From IMG/VR virus record IMGVR_UViG_3300031857_000143, positions 1-64,000 of that record: DNA of 64,000 bases; one strand, given 5' to 3'. Source of the DNA: a virus. Both the position numbers and the translations under genes were made by a program. Shown here one piece after another: positions 1 to 8,867 of this stretch. The notes beneath the pieces were generated by a model that ran no database searches, had not been told where the DNA came from, and was given only the letters and a program-made list of their open reading frames with translations. Each line of letters opens with the position of its first letter. Positions within the stretch are counted from its first letter, which is position 1.

Positions 1-2288
1 GGTTAGAAGCCGAACTGGAGCAGAAAGGGCTGCTGTCGGCAGTGCAACAGGCCGAAGAACAAAACCGGATAGAAAATGAAGCGGCAAGGCCTCCCATAGC
101 ATCCTTGGCTGAATTATATCCCGACGATGAACCCACCGTGGTGTCCAACAGCGAAATCGTGGGCCAGACAGTGGCTGACACTGCCCAAGGTGAACAAGAG
201 ATCTTGGCCGCCCAAAGAGATGTACAACAGACCGAACAGCAACTGGCCACGGCTGAAGCAGAGTTGGCTGGCACACAGCAAGAAATCGTTGCCACAGTAC
301 GGGCCGGTGGCGAACCCACCACGGAACAGTTGGAGACCTTGGCAGCACAAGAATTTGAAGTGGCCGCCTTGGAAGAACAGCTGGCCACTGATGAACAAGC
401 ACTGGTCTCTACGCAGGAAGCACAAGGAGTAGATCCAGATCCCACCACGCTGACCGCTGCAGAACAGGCGGCTGATCCCGAAGTATCAGCATTTGAAGAA
501 CAACAGGCACCGGAAGCAGTGCCCTTGGCTGAGATAGAAACTGAGGCCACAACAGAACTCACCGCAGAACAAGAAGCCGCTGATCCCGAAGTGGTCGCAC
601 CCCTGGAAGAGTTTATACCTGTGTCTGAGATAGAAACTGAGGCCACAACAGAACTCACCGCAGAACAAGAAGCCGCTGATCCCGAGATCACACCCGTGGA
701 GTCCGGTATACCACTAGGAGAGATTGACAGTGAGCCATTGACCGTGTCACAGGATGATCCGCAACTGCCAGCAGAGATCCAGCCCTTTAGTTCGGATTTA
801 GTGGAAGTAGAGCCCGAAGAAGTAGATCCTGAGACCGATCCAGAGATAGTGGAACCCCTGGAAGAGTTCGTGGCCGAAGCCGACATAGAAACCGAAGACG
901 ACACGGAACTCACTGAGGAAGAAGAGGCAGCCGATCCAGAGATAGTGGAACCCCTGGAAGAGTTCGTGGCCGAAGCCGACATAGACACAGAGGCAACTGA
1001 TGTGGATGCTTTCATTGATCCCGAAGTGCCGCAACAAGACGATTTTGTGCTGTCGGCAACTGATATTGACACCGGTGATGACCTCACAGTCACAGACACC
1101 GGCGGAGTACCCACTCAGACCCTGGCAGACATTGGCGGTGACACAGGGGTCCCCTTCGTCCAACAAGATGTGTTTGCCGAGGATGTGGTAGAATATTTTG
1201 AAGACACTCCAGATGATTTTGGAGTATCGGATGCCGACATCGATCGTGGTAATGATTTAACGGTGTCAGACACAGGTGGTGTGCCTACCCAGACCTTGGC
1301 TGATTTCACCGGCGAAGACACAGGTGGTGTACCAACCCAGACCTTGGCTGATTTGACTGTGTCGGACACAGGTGGTGTGCCAACTGAAAGCCTGGCAGAC
1401 ATCGGTGGCGATACCGGGCTATTGCCGTCCGAAGTAGAACAACAGGCCTCAGACGCGGCCAGGATACAGGCCCAGGTCGCCCAGGCCCGCGCACAGCAGA
1501 CCGTGCAGGAGCAACGCAAAAATGTCAATACTGCAGACTGGCGTGTGCGTTTGCGCTTGGCACCACAGGCCACATATCTTTACAAAGACACCGGAAACGA
1601 AGGTATCTTAGCACCGTTGGTCGAAACCGACGGTGTGATTTTTCCTTATACACCTACTATACAGACAGTGTACAAAGCCAACTACAACGCCTATGATCTC
1701 ACCCACTCAAACTATCGTGGTTATTTTTATCAGGGCTCCAACGTAGATGACATCCAGATAACCGGAACTTTCACGGCACAAGACACCGACGAAGCCAACT
1801 ATCTCTTGGCAGTGATACATTTTTTCCGTTCTGTGACCAAGATGTTCTACGGACAAGATCCAAATCGTGGTGCGCCACCACCTTTGGTATTCCTTTCAGG
1901 ATTTGGTGAATATCAATTCAACGAGCACCCTTGTGTGGTGTCGCAATTTAACTACAATCTACCGGCAGATGTAGACTACATACGTGCTCGCAGTCCTAAC
2001 ATCAACGGTACAAACTTGCTAAAACGTCGCACACGCCAAGACCTGCCTACCAATCCTTTCAGCAGTGCTCTGGCACGGCTTAAAGCTGCTCGTTTACCAA
2101 AAGGGGCACAACGACCATTGCCACCGGTCACCGCTCCAACGCTGGGATTGAATTCACCCACATATGTGCCCACCAAGATGGAGATCACCATAGTGTTACA
2201 TCCCATGCAGACCCGGCAACAGGTCAGCAAACAGTTTGCTGTTCGTGATTTTGCACCTGGTAGATTGCAACGCGGAGGATTCTGGTAA
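1..2288 (+). CDS. Tail-tube-cap/baseplate structural protein (gp48-like C-terminus) with acidic repeat region, 5' truncated
   Basis: The reading frame is open from base 3, so the gene begins outside the window; 761 residues are visible. The first two thirds are very acidic and rich in Glu, Asp, Ala and Thr: a coiled-coil-like stretch, then near-identical repeats (ETEATTELTAEQEAADPE twice, ADPEIVEPLEEFVAEADI twice, SDTGGVPTQTLAD-type four times). The last ~245 residues are compact and contain AVIHFFRSVTKMFYG followed by GAPPPLVFLSGFGEYQFNEH and a tract ending NLPADVDYIRA. From memory of the family, this matches the tail-tube cap (gp48-type) proteins of T4-like marine phages. The stop overlaps the start of the gp53-like gene (TAATG), consistent with translational coupling inside a baseplate operon. 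The acidic region is probably disordered and its role is unknown. The gp48 assignment rests on motif recall without an alignment. Confidence 0.6.
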   Translation, partial: LEAELEQKGLLSAVQQAEEQNRIENEAARPPIASLAELYPDDEPTVVSNSEIVGQTVADTAQGEQEILAAQRDVQQTEQQLATAEAELAGTQQEIVATVRAGGEPTTEQLETLAAQEFEVAALEEQLATDEQALVSTQEAQGVDPDPTTLTAAEQAADPEVSAFEEQQAPEAVPLAEIETEATTELTAEQEAADPEVVAPLEEFIPVSEIETEATTELTAEQEAADPEITPVESGIPLGEIDSEPLTVSQDDPQLPAEIQPFSSDLVEVEPEEVDPETDPEIVEPLEEFVAEADIETEDDTELTEEEEAADPEIVEPLEEFVAEADIDTEATDVDAFIDPEVPQQDDFVLSATDIDTGDDLTVTDTGGVPTQTLADIGGDTGVPFVQQDVFAEDVVEYFEDTPDDFGVSDADIDRGNDLTVSDTGGVPTQTLADFTGEDTGGVPTQTLADLTVSDTGGVPTESLADIGGDTGLLPSEVEQQASDAARIQAQVAQARAQQTVQEQRKNVNTADWRVRLRLAPQATYLYKDTGNEGILAPLVETDGVIFPYTPTIQTVYKANYNAYDLTHSNYRGYFYQGSNVDDIQITGTFTAQDTDEANYLLAVIHFFRSVTKMFYGQDPNRGAPPPLVFLSGFGEYQFNEHPCVVSQFNYNLPADVDYIRARSPNINGTNLLKRRTRQDLPTNPFSSALARLKAARLPKGAQRPLPPVTAPTLGLNSPTYVPTKMEITIVLHPMQTRQQVSKQFAVRDFAPGRLQRGGFW
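529..685 (+). repeat. 61-bp direct repeat pair, period 96 bp, in the acidic region
   Basis: Bases 529-589 and 625-685 are identical over 61 bp, 96 bp apart (32 codons), and in frame. They encode the ETEATTELTAEQEAADPE unit. Confidence 0.9.
835..985 (+). repeat. 55-bp direct repeat pair, period 96 bp, in the acidic region
   Basis: Bases 835-889 and 931-985 are identical over 55 bp, again 96 bp apart. They encode DPEIVEPLEEFVAEADI. The shared period suggests that a 32-codon module was duplicated more than once. Confidence 0.9.
1090..1404 (+). repeat. Four degenerate copies of a 13-residue DTGGVPTQTLAD unit
   Basis: The protein motif (S/T)DTGGVPTQTLAD occurs four times, near 1090, 1265, 1316 and 1361. 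Diverged partial copies (DTGVP, DTGLLP) lie nearby. The units stay in frame but differ at third codon positions, so they are older than the 96-bp repeats upstream. Confidence 0.8.
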
Positions 2289-2587
2289 TGGCCCAATATC
2301 CTGCCAACAGTGCGTATTTTGATACCGGTTATAGCCAGTTCTTCCTTGATCTCATGGTCAATAGGCCAATACCTAAACTGGCCGATGATGAAGTCTTTAT
2401 CATAAATCAGACCTATCAATATCGCCCTGATCTTTTGGCCTTTGACCTTTACGACCAATCACAATTGTGGTGGGTGTTTTACCAGCGCAATCCCAACACC
2501 CTCTCACAACCGCCCTGGGACTTCCAGGCCGATGTGCAGATATATCTGCCCAAGATCAGCACGCTGAGATCAGCGCTGGGATTGTAA
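2288..2587 (+). CDS. 53: Baseplate wedge subunit, gp53-like
   Basis: This 99-residue protein matches the gp53-type wedge component in length and layout. It has an N-terminal segment with a Tyr-rich MAQYPANSAYFDTGYSQFF start, then YRPDLLAFDLYDQSQLWW, then RNPNTLSQPPWDF and a closing IYLPKISTLRSAL. The YRPDLLA, LWWVF and NPN elements followed by a short valine/tyrosine strand resemble the LysM-like fold noted for gp53. In T4, gp53 joins the wedge arms around the hub. The start overlaps the preceding stop (TAATG), and three bases separate it from the next gene. Confidence 0.85.
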   Translation: MAQYPANSAYFDTGYSQFFLDLMVNRPIPKLADDEVFIINQTYQYRPDLLAFDLYDQSQLWWVFYQRNPNTLSQPPWDFQADVQIYLPKISTLRSALGL

Positions 2588-2590
2588 TCA

Positions 2591-5500
2591 ATGGCCGATT
2601 TGATCGCACTGCGTGCCCGGCGCGGCGAACTCGTAGAACAGATAGCCACTCTCACTGCGGAAAAGATCAGCGCTGAACGATTGCTGGCACGAGCCCAATC
2701 AGACCTGCAGTTTACCACAGATCCTGTTGTGCGTCGCAATCGCGAACAGCAGATCCAGCAGGCCAAAGGCATCATTGCCAAGAACAATGCCGAGCTGGTC
2801 ACATTAAATGCCCAACTGGCCGATGTAGATCGACAGATAGCAGTGGCCCAACAACAGCAAGGCAGCAGAGAAAGCACAGGTCAAACTGTGCCCCAGGCCC
2901 AGAGAGCCAGAGATGATGCAGCCAACTCTGCGGTGCCGCCTCCAGAACAAGCCGGTGCCGAATCTACAACCAGCAATGCCGAACGATTTGAACCCGAAAC
3001 TACGACAGACTTAGGTACGGATGATCCACCCAACACGGCCGAACAAAACCAGAGTTTGCCACCACGCACTGCCTTTCCTGGCGGACCTGTGCCCGATGAT
3101 GCCTTCGGCGACCAACCTACTGTGGTTGATGCCCGACCAACATCGCAGCCCGGAGCGGCATCACCCAAAGACGATGCTTCAGGCGGAGCCGCAGTCAGGG
3201 CACGCATCAACAGCATCTTTGGAGGCGACGGTGGCCGCATCGTACCCCAAGGCAATGTCTTGGATCAATACTCTTCATATGCGTACAGTATCAGCATCTA
3301 TCTGCTGAGTCCGGAAGATTATCAGCAGATGCTGAAAACCAAACGACCCCCATCGGGTTGGCAGTTGTTGATCCAAAGCGCTGGTGCCGCGCAGGGCGGT
3401 GGTATCATTCCCGGATCGCAATTGGGACCTGAGTTCAATCAAGAAGATTACCGTCAGGCGGCCGAAGCCACTCTGGCCCGCCTGGGTCGCAACCAGTTTT
3501 TCCGCAATGATTATTATATCGATGATGTCAGCATCCGGACTCTGATATCAGGCAAAGGAACCAACGGGGCCCATAATGCCGTGGCATTGAGATTCAAACT
3601 CTTGGAACCCAATGGTATAACCTTGCTGGACAATTTGTACAAGGCCACCAGAGAATATGTGAACATCCGTGGCGGTAACAGCAACTCCAACTATGCCGCG
3701 CAAACCTATCTCATGGCCATAAGATTTTATGGGTATGATCAGAACGGTAATTTAGTGTCAGCACAGCGACTCAATGCCACAGACCTTGAAGGAAAAAATT
3801 ACAGCGCAGTGGTGGAAAAATTCATTCCATTCCAATTCACAGGCATCAAATTCCGTGTCGCTAACAAGGTCACTGAGTACGAATGTGATGCAGTATGTCC
3901 ACAGAACATGGTCAATACCGGTCCGGCCCGTGGTGTCATACCCTACAATATCGAACTCAGCAGCCAGAGCCTTAAAGATCTCCTGACCGGTCCTTTGGGA
4001 TTTGCCAAGTCAGAATCGGCCAGCAAAGCCGTACCTGACAATGCACGTGCCGCTGCCACACCAACCAATGCTCCACAAAGATACAATCCTCGCCGAGGTG
4101 GAACCAGTACCCAGGCAGCGCCATCGGTGTCGACTTGGCCTCCAGGCGGCGGCGAATTTGCTGATCTGTTCAATTACAATCCTGCAGGAGACTTCCAAGG
4201 ACCAGCAACTACAGTCACAGCCGGTGGTAGCCCTACACAAAGCCAGGCGCCACCCAAGGCCGACGCGGCCAGCCGTGCCAAGTCATTGACCATAACACAA
4301 GGTCTTTCAGATGCCTTGAACAAGTTCCAAGAGGAATTGGTCACTGAGGGCGTGCAAGAACTCGCTGATATCTATGAAGTGCGCATTCTGGAACCGGTGC
4401 TTAAATCTGCCAAGTTGGTACCACCGGGCGAATTCAATCCTCGTCAATCGGCCATGATCAAAGCCCAGACTGCCAAGGAACAAAAAGATGGCAAGACCCA
4501 AAGCATGGACACCAACAGCAAGACCACCAAGGTCATAGCAGGTACCAGCGTGGTACAGTTTATTGATCAAGTCTGCCGCACCAGCAGTTATATCCTTGAA
4601 CAACAGACTGCATACATCGATAGCAAGACCGGCAAGCAGGTTGAAAATGGTACGCCGGCACAGACCATTGGTTGGTATCGCATAGGTCTCCAGGCCGAGC
4701 CCACAGGCAAGTACGACACCAAACGCAACGACTATCAGTACAAGATAACCTACAGCCTGGCAGCCTACCAAGTCAATCAGGTCAAGAGTGATTTTTTCCC
4801 TCGCACACAGTTTTTAGGCACACACAAGAAATACAATTACTGGTTTACTGGTGAAAACACGCAGATCTTGGATTTCCAGCAGGATTACAACTATCTTTAT
4901 TACATCGTGCAAAACACCGAGTCCAGACCCAAGATCACCAGTAACTATCGTGAAGCCGATCGCTATTTTTATCAACCTCGAAGTCCAGAAAGCAGCCAGG
5001 GACAAGACGACGACAAGGTCTATGAACCATCGGCCCAGGCCGCAGACTATCTTTACTCACCAGCAGATCAGAGCAGGATCAAACTGCAGATAGTGGGCGA
5101 TCCTGCCTGGATCTTCCAGGGCGAAGCCACATCGGGCATCCAAGGTCTGCAGAGCATATACGGTGCGTTTCTTCCTGATGGAACGATCAATCCCGAAGGC
5201 CGACAGGTATTATTTGAAGTGGCCTTCAATCGTCCTACTGATTATGACATCAACACCGGTCTCATCGATCCTGGCATAAACAACTATGGCGCCGATCGAT
5301 CCAACGGCGTAGCAGGTGATGCGCGGCAGAGTTTCATATATCAAGCCGTGGACTGTACCAGCAATTTCAGCAAAGGCAAGTTCACGCAAGAACTCAATGG
5401 TGTGCTCCAAACCTTTCCTTTGGAAGAACCCACGGCTCGAGGTCGTGCTGCCACAGAGCAACAGCGCACCAACACACAGACCGCACAGACCAGAAACACA

Positions 5501-5998
5501 GCCGCACAGGCCAATAGATCTACCAGAAACACCGCAGGACCCCCAGGGGCCCGTGTGGGACGAGGTGCCTTGCCTGTGCGTGTGAGACCAGATCCACCAT
5601 TGACTGGCAGCCTCACTGACGCGGAGTTTGGCGGATCAGGATCTGGCGATGGCATCTCATCTGCCTTGGGCACAGTCAATGCCGAACCACTGGCGAGTCC
5701 GCAACCTCCAACCAGTGCTACCCAGACCGTGGGCCCAGCGGCCACTGGATCCGCTGCCATAAGATCGCAAGGTGGCGCTGCCGGCTCAAATGTAGGACAG
5801 CCCGCTACTTTTGTGGTGTTGTCCAACGGTCGAGCACAGACTGTTACATCACAGTCTGAGATCAATGCCTTGGTAGCCAGCGGTCGTGTGTCGGCCATCC
5901 AAGGTCAAGAAGCCAGCCGCACTTTGTCTTTGCAACAGCAAGCGGCTAACAATCCAAGAACCACAGCCAATAGACAGACTGGCGCGAGAGAATCATAA
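2591..5998 (+). CDS. Large virion protein, candidate baseplate hub subunit
   Basis: The product has 1135 residues. Residues ~1-95 form a charged, Gln-rich coiled coil; ~95-210 are low-complexity Pro/Ala/Thr linker. A folded region from ~215 contains YAYSISIYLLSPEDYQQM and LLEPNGITLLDNL. A second folded region at ~570-920 contains SYILEQQTAYID and FTGENTQILDFQQDYNY, which resembles the tail-hub strand motif. The C-terminal ~220 residues are again low-complexity. Its place between gp53- and gp5-like genes, and the hub-like motif, suggest it supplies the gp27-type hub function. No firm family match can be claimed. It ends in a TAATG overlap with the gp5-like gene. Confidence 0.5.
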   Translation: MADLIALRARRGELVEQIATLTAEKISAERLLARAQSDLQFTTDPVVRRNREQQIQQAKGIIAKNNAELVTLNAQLADVDRQIAVAQQQQGSRESTGQTVPQAQRARDDAANSAVPPPEQAGAESTTSNAERFEPETTTDLGTDDPPNTAEQNQSLPPRTAFPGGPVPDDAFGDQPTVVDARPTSQPGAASPKDDASGGAAVRARINSIFGGDGGRIVPQGNVLDQYSSYAYSISIYLLSPEDYQQMLKTKRPPSGWQLLIQSAGAAQGGGIIPGSQLGPEFNQEDYRQAAEATLARLGRNQFFRNDYYIDDVSIRTLISGKGTNGAHNAVALRFKLLEPNGITLLDNLYKATREYVNIRGGNSNSNYAAQTYLMAIRFYGYDQNGNLVSAQRLNATDLEGKNYSAVVEKFIPFQFTGIKFRVANKVTEYECDAVCPQNMVNTGPARGVIPYNIELSSQSLKDLLTGPLGFAKSESASKAVPDNARAAATPTNAPQRYNPRRGGTSTQAAPSVSTWPPGGGEFADLFNYNPAGDFQGPATTVTAGGSPTQSQAPPKADAASRAKSLTITQGLSDALNKFQEELVTEGVQELADIYEVRILEPVLKSAKLVPPGEFNPRQSAMIKAQTAKEQKDGKTQSMDTNSKTTKVIAGTSVVQFIDQVCRTSSYILEQQTAYIDSKTGKQVENGTPAQTIGWYRIGLQAEPTGKYDTKRNDYQYKITYSLAAYQVNQVKSDFFPRTQFLGTHKKYNYWFTGENTQILDFQQDYNYLYYIVQNTESRPKITSNYREADRYFYQPRSPESSQGQDDDKVYEPSAQAADYLYSPADQSRIKLQIVGDPAWIFQGEATSGIQGLQSIYGAFLPDGTINPEGRQVLFEVAFNRPTDYDINTGLIDPGINNYGADRSNGVAGDARQSFIYQAVDCTSNFSKGKFTQELNGVLQTFPLEEPTARGRAATEQQRTNTQTAQTRNTAAQANRSTRNTAGPPGARVGRGALPVRVRPDPPLTGSLTDAEFGGSGSGDGISSALGTVNAEPLASPQPPTSATQTVGPAATGSAAIRSQGGAAGSNVGQPATFVVLSNGRAQTVTSQSEINALVASGRVSAIQGQEASRTLSLQQQAANNPRTTANRQTGARES

Positions 5999-8436
5999 TG
6001 CCTGATAATTTACAAAAAACCAAAGGTCGTACCGCAGGATACAAATTTGACAGAGGTGGCTCACCCACTGAATTTGGTCCATACATCGGCAAGGTAACCA
6101 ACAACATAGACCCTACAAGGTCTGGTAGATTGCAAGTGTATATCGAGCAATTTGCCGGCGAGGATGAAACTGACGAAAGCCTATGGCGCACTGTGAGTTA
6201 TGTTCCGCCTTGGTACGGTGTGACTCCTCACACTGGTACCGGTGCTGGTGCTGGAACCTTCACAGGCAACCAACAGAGTTATGGCATGTGGTTCACTCCT
6301 CCCGATCTTGGTACCCAGGTCATATGTTTCTTTGTGGCAGGTGACCCCAATCAGGGGTATTACACAGGATGTGTGCCTGAAGTAGGTATCAGTCACATGA
6401 TACCGGCCATTGGTGCCAGCACCAAGTATCAGCTACAAAACGGTCCACAGGACAGTTATTTCCAAGGCGCAAGACAATTACCAGTCACGGAGATCAACAC
6501 AGAAAACCTTGAGATCACGGAAAATCCGCGATTCTTTGATCAACCCAAACCGGTGCATAGCTATGTGTCGGGTATTTTAATGCAACAAGGCCTCATACGC
6601 GATACCGTGCGCGGACCTATCACCAGCAACAGCCAGCGCGAAACACCATCAGCGGCCTTTGGTTTGGTCACACCAGGCCAGGCCATATATCAAGGTGGTC
6701 TAAACGAACGAGATATCAAAGCACAGTTAGACAGTGGCAGCTTACGACCGCAAGATGTCAAGGTCATAGCCAGGCGCGGAGGCCACAGCATCGTAATGGA
6801 CGACGGTGACCTTGAAGGCAAGGACAATCTGGTACGCATACGCACAGCCAAAGGCCATCAGATCACCATGAGCGACGATGGTGACTGTTTTTACATCATA
6901 CATGCCAACGGCCAGACCTGGTTGGAGTTTGGCAAGCAGGGCACTGTGGATGTGTTTTCTACCAATTCAGTGAACATCCGTACCCAAGGAACCATCAATC
7001 TGCACGCCGACAAAGACATCAACTTGTACGCTGGTGGATCTATCAATGCTAAAACCAAAAACATGAAACTGCAAGCCGAGGTCAATCTTGATCTCATAGG
7101 CGATGCCAAAACTACCATATACAGCAAGAGTCTGATTGGATTGAAAAGTGATGGCTCATTGTTTATCAAAAGCGCCAGCAGTGGAGCCTGGGATGCTGGA
7201 TCTTCTATGAACCTCATCGCAGGTTGTATCAATCTCAATTCAGGAGGATCGGCTCCGGTGGATGCACCCACACCGTTGAGAGACATCAGTCTGCCCGATA
7301 CTGTGTTTAAAAACTCCCAAGGCTGGGTCAGCGAGCCTGGCAAACTCAAGACCGTGGTTACTCGTGCGCCCACGCACGAGCCCTATGCCTATCACAATCA
7401 AGGTGTGAACTCATCCACTGCGCTGGGAGAAGCTCCACCAGTGGCCACATCCGATCAGGCTGCTGCCACAGTGGCCTCTTTGCAGGACGAACCAGTGACC
7501 AATGGCATCGATCAAGAACAACTCTTGAGCCAGGAACCTGCGGAAATCAGCGTAGGTAGCCTTGACACACCTCAGGTCACAGGACTTTTGGCCCAGACCG
7601 CAGCCGATGTTGATCAGTCATTTACAACTGTCAGCGAAGACAAAGGTATTGGCAAGTTTGGCTTCCAGCCAGACCAGTTAGAAGCCGCTGGTTATCTAAA
7701 ACCTGGCACAGTAGAAACCTATCTCAGCGATCCGTCGCAGTTGACGTCGGTATTGGCATCTCCAGGTGTGTGGACCGGCAAGAGCGGAGTAGACACCCTG
7801 GCCAATCTCCTGGGCGATGAAAAATTACAGAATCTCACACAGAACGAAATCATGGTAGGAGCTCTGCAGGGGCTGCGAGCAGCTGGCGTGGTCACAGGAC
7901 TCGAGACACCAGCAGATCTCGGCATGTTTGTACAAAACGCTGCCAAGTTTGGTGTTAATACCACAGTGGATTGGGTCAAAGGTCAAGCACCATCTGACCT
8001 GGTTCAGCAGTTGAATACCACGGCACGCAACGCACAGTTTGCGGTGCAATTTGTAGATGAGAAAAGCACAGGATTTACAGCCGTGCCATTTGGTGTGGGC
8101 GGATTCGTGGGCACCACTCAGCGTCTGGCCTTGGATGAAGCAGTGGTAGATATCATTGGCGATGAAAAAGTTCCAGCGCCGATATACAATCAAGACACTG
8201 AACTGGTAGAAACCACTACAATTGTGGAAGAAACCGGTGGTGGTGAAACAGTTACGATCAGCGACTATGGACGCGGGGTGCCCGACATAGCACAACAGAT
8301 CACTGATTTAGAAAATGAAATATACCAGGTTGAAGCATCTATAAGGTTCCGCACACGCCGCGGCAGAGACACTGCTGATCTCGAAATCAAGCTGGCTGAT
8401 CTACAGGCAGTCCTGGCGTCGTTGAAACAGGGTTAA
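5998..8436 (+). CDS. 5: Baseplate central spike / hub protein, gp5-like
   Basis: This 812-residue protein begins with an OB-fold region (GKVTNNIDPTRSGRLQVYIE, then PPDLGTQVICFFVAGDPNQG) typical of gp5 and gpV. A central tract at ~265-415 has repeated short strands (VNIRTQGTINLHADKDINLY, AGGSINAKTKNMKLQAEVNL) that mark the triple-stranded beta-helix of a membrane-piercing spike. The C-terminal ~270 residues contain GKFGFQPDQLEAAGYLKPGT and VWTGKSGVDTLANLL, a helical domain also found in gp5-type proteins of marine T4-like phages, followed by a terminal coiled coil. The T4 gp5 lysozyme domain is not visible between the OB fold and the helix. The role is to puncture the host envelope at the tip of the tail tube. 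Confidence 0.88.
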   Translation: MPDNLQKTKGRTAGYKFDRGGSPTEFGPYIGKVTNNIDPTRSGRLQVYIEQFAGEDETDESLWRTVSYVPPWYGVTPHTGTGAGAGTFTGNQQSYGMWFTPPDLGTQVICFFVAGDPNQGYYTGCVPEVGISHMIPAIGASTKYQLQNGPQDSYFQGARQLPVTEINTENLEITENPRFFDQPKPVHSYVSGILMQQGLIRDTVRGPITSNSQRETPSAAFGLVTPGQAIYQGGLNERDIKAQLDSGSLRPQDVKVIARRGGHSIVMDDGDLEGKDNLVRIRTAKGHQITMSDDGDCFYIIHANGQTWLEFGKQGTVDVFSTNSVNIRTQGTINLHADKDINLYAGGSINAKTKNMKLQAEVNLDLIGDAKTTIYSKSLIGLKSDGSLFIKSASSGAWDAGSSMNLIAGCINLNSGGSAPVDAPTPLRDISLPDTVFKNSQGWVSEPGKLKTVVTRAPTHEPYAYHNQGVNSSTALGEAPPVATSDQAAATVASLQDEPVTNGIDQEQLLSQEPAEISVGSLDTPQVTGLLAQTAADVDQSFTTVSEDKGIGKFGFQPDQLEAAGYLKPGTVETYLSDPSQLTSVLASPGVWTGKSGVDTLANLLGDEKLQNLTQNEIMVGALQGLRAAGVVTGLETPADLGMFVQNAAKFGVNTTVDWVKGQAPSDLVQQLNTTARNAQFAVQFVDEKSTGFTAVPFGVGGFVGTTQRLALDEAVVDIIGDEKVPAPIYNQDTELVETTTIVEETGGGETVTISDYGRGVPDIAQQITDLENEIYQVEASIRFRTRRGRDTADLEIKLADLQAVLASLKQG

Positions 8437-8444
8437 ATATTCAC

Positions 8445-8819
8445 ATGCCCACCTACATTGGATTCAACACTATTAATCAGTTTGGCAAGTTCACTTTGCT
8501 GGACTTTGAACTGATCAAGCGTGACCTCAGCAACGCTTTCAACATACAGCAGGGAGAACTGCCGGGACGCCCGGACTATGGCACAGTGATTTGGAGTTTT
8601 ATATTTGAAAACCAGACACCCGAGACTGAGCAGGCCATACGCAACGAGATACAACGAGTAGCCGGAGGTGACCCAAGGATCGTGGTCAACTCTATCAATT
8701 TCTATCCCCAGCAAAACGGAATCTTGTTAGAGGTAGAACTGCAATTGGCTGCCACACAGACTGCCGAAATCTTGGCTATCTTTTTTGATCAAGAAACACG
8801 CCGCGCCAGTTTTATCTAA
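8445..8819 (+). CDS. 25: Baseplate wedge subunit, gp25-like
   Basis: The product has 124 residues, the usual gp25 length. Diagnostic elements are the central GELPGRPDYGTVIWSFIFE, then TEQAIRNEIQRV, then DPRIVVNSINFYPQQNG and a closing beta strand. gp25 connects wedge and sheath and starts sheath polymerisation in contractile machines. The start is eight bases after the previous stop. This is one of the safest calls in the window. Confidence 0.93.
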   Translation: MPTYIGFNTINQFGKFTLLDFELIKRDLSNAFNIQQGELPGRPDYGTVIWSFIFENQTPETEQAIRNEIQRVAGGDPRIVVNSINFYPQQNGILLEVELQLAATQTAEILAIFFDQETRRASFI

Positions 8820-8840
8820 AACTGAGCCGTTTTTTGTTCA

Positions 8841-8848
8841 AATAAATA
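8841..8848 (+). promoter_or_regulatory. Candidate T4-type late promoter box AATAAATA
   Basis: The octamer matches the T4 late box TATAAATA at seven of eight positions. It lies in the 48-bp gap between the gp25 and gp6 genes, about 20 bp ahead of the gp6 start, which leaves room for a short leader. Confidence 0.35.
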
Positions 8849-8867
8849 ACAGAACTGATGAGAGATC

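Noticed and set aside
529-1404. Regular repeats as a CRISPR array
   Set aside because: Repeats stay in frame, encode a repeated acidic peptide, and lack uniform spacers or cas genes.
8433-8440. TTAAATAT before the gp25 gene, and GTAAATAA at 26791-26798
   Set aside because: Similar to late boxes, but only four bases lie between the box and the start codon, so transcripts would begin after the start.
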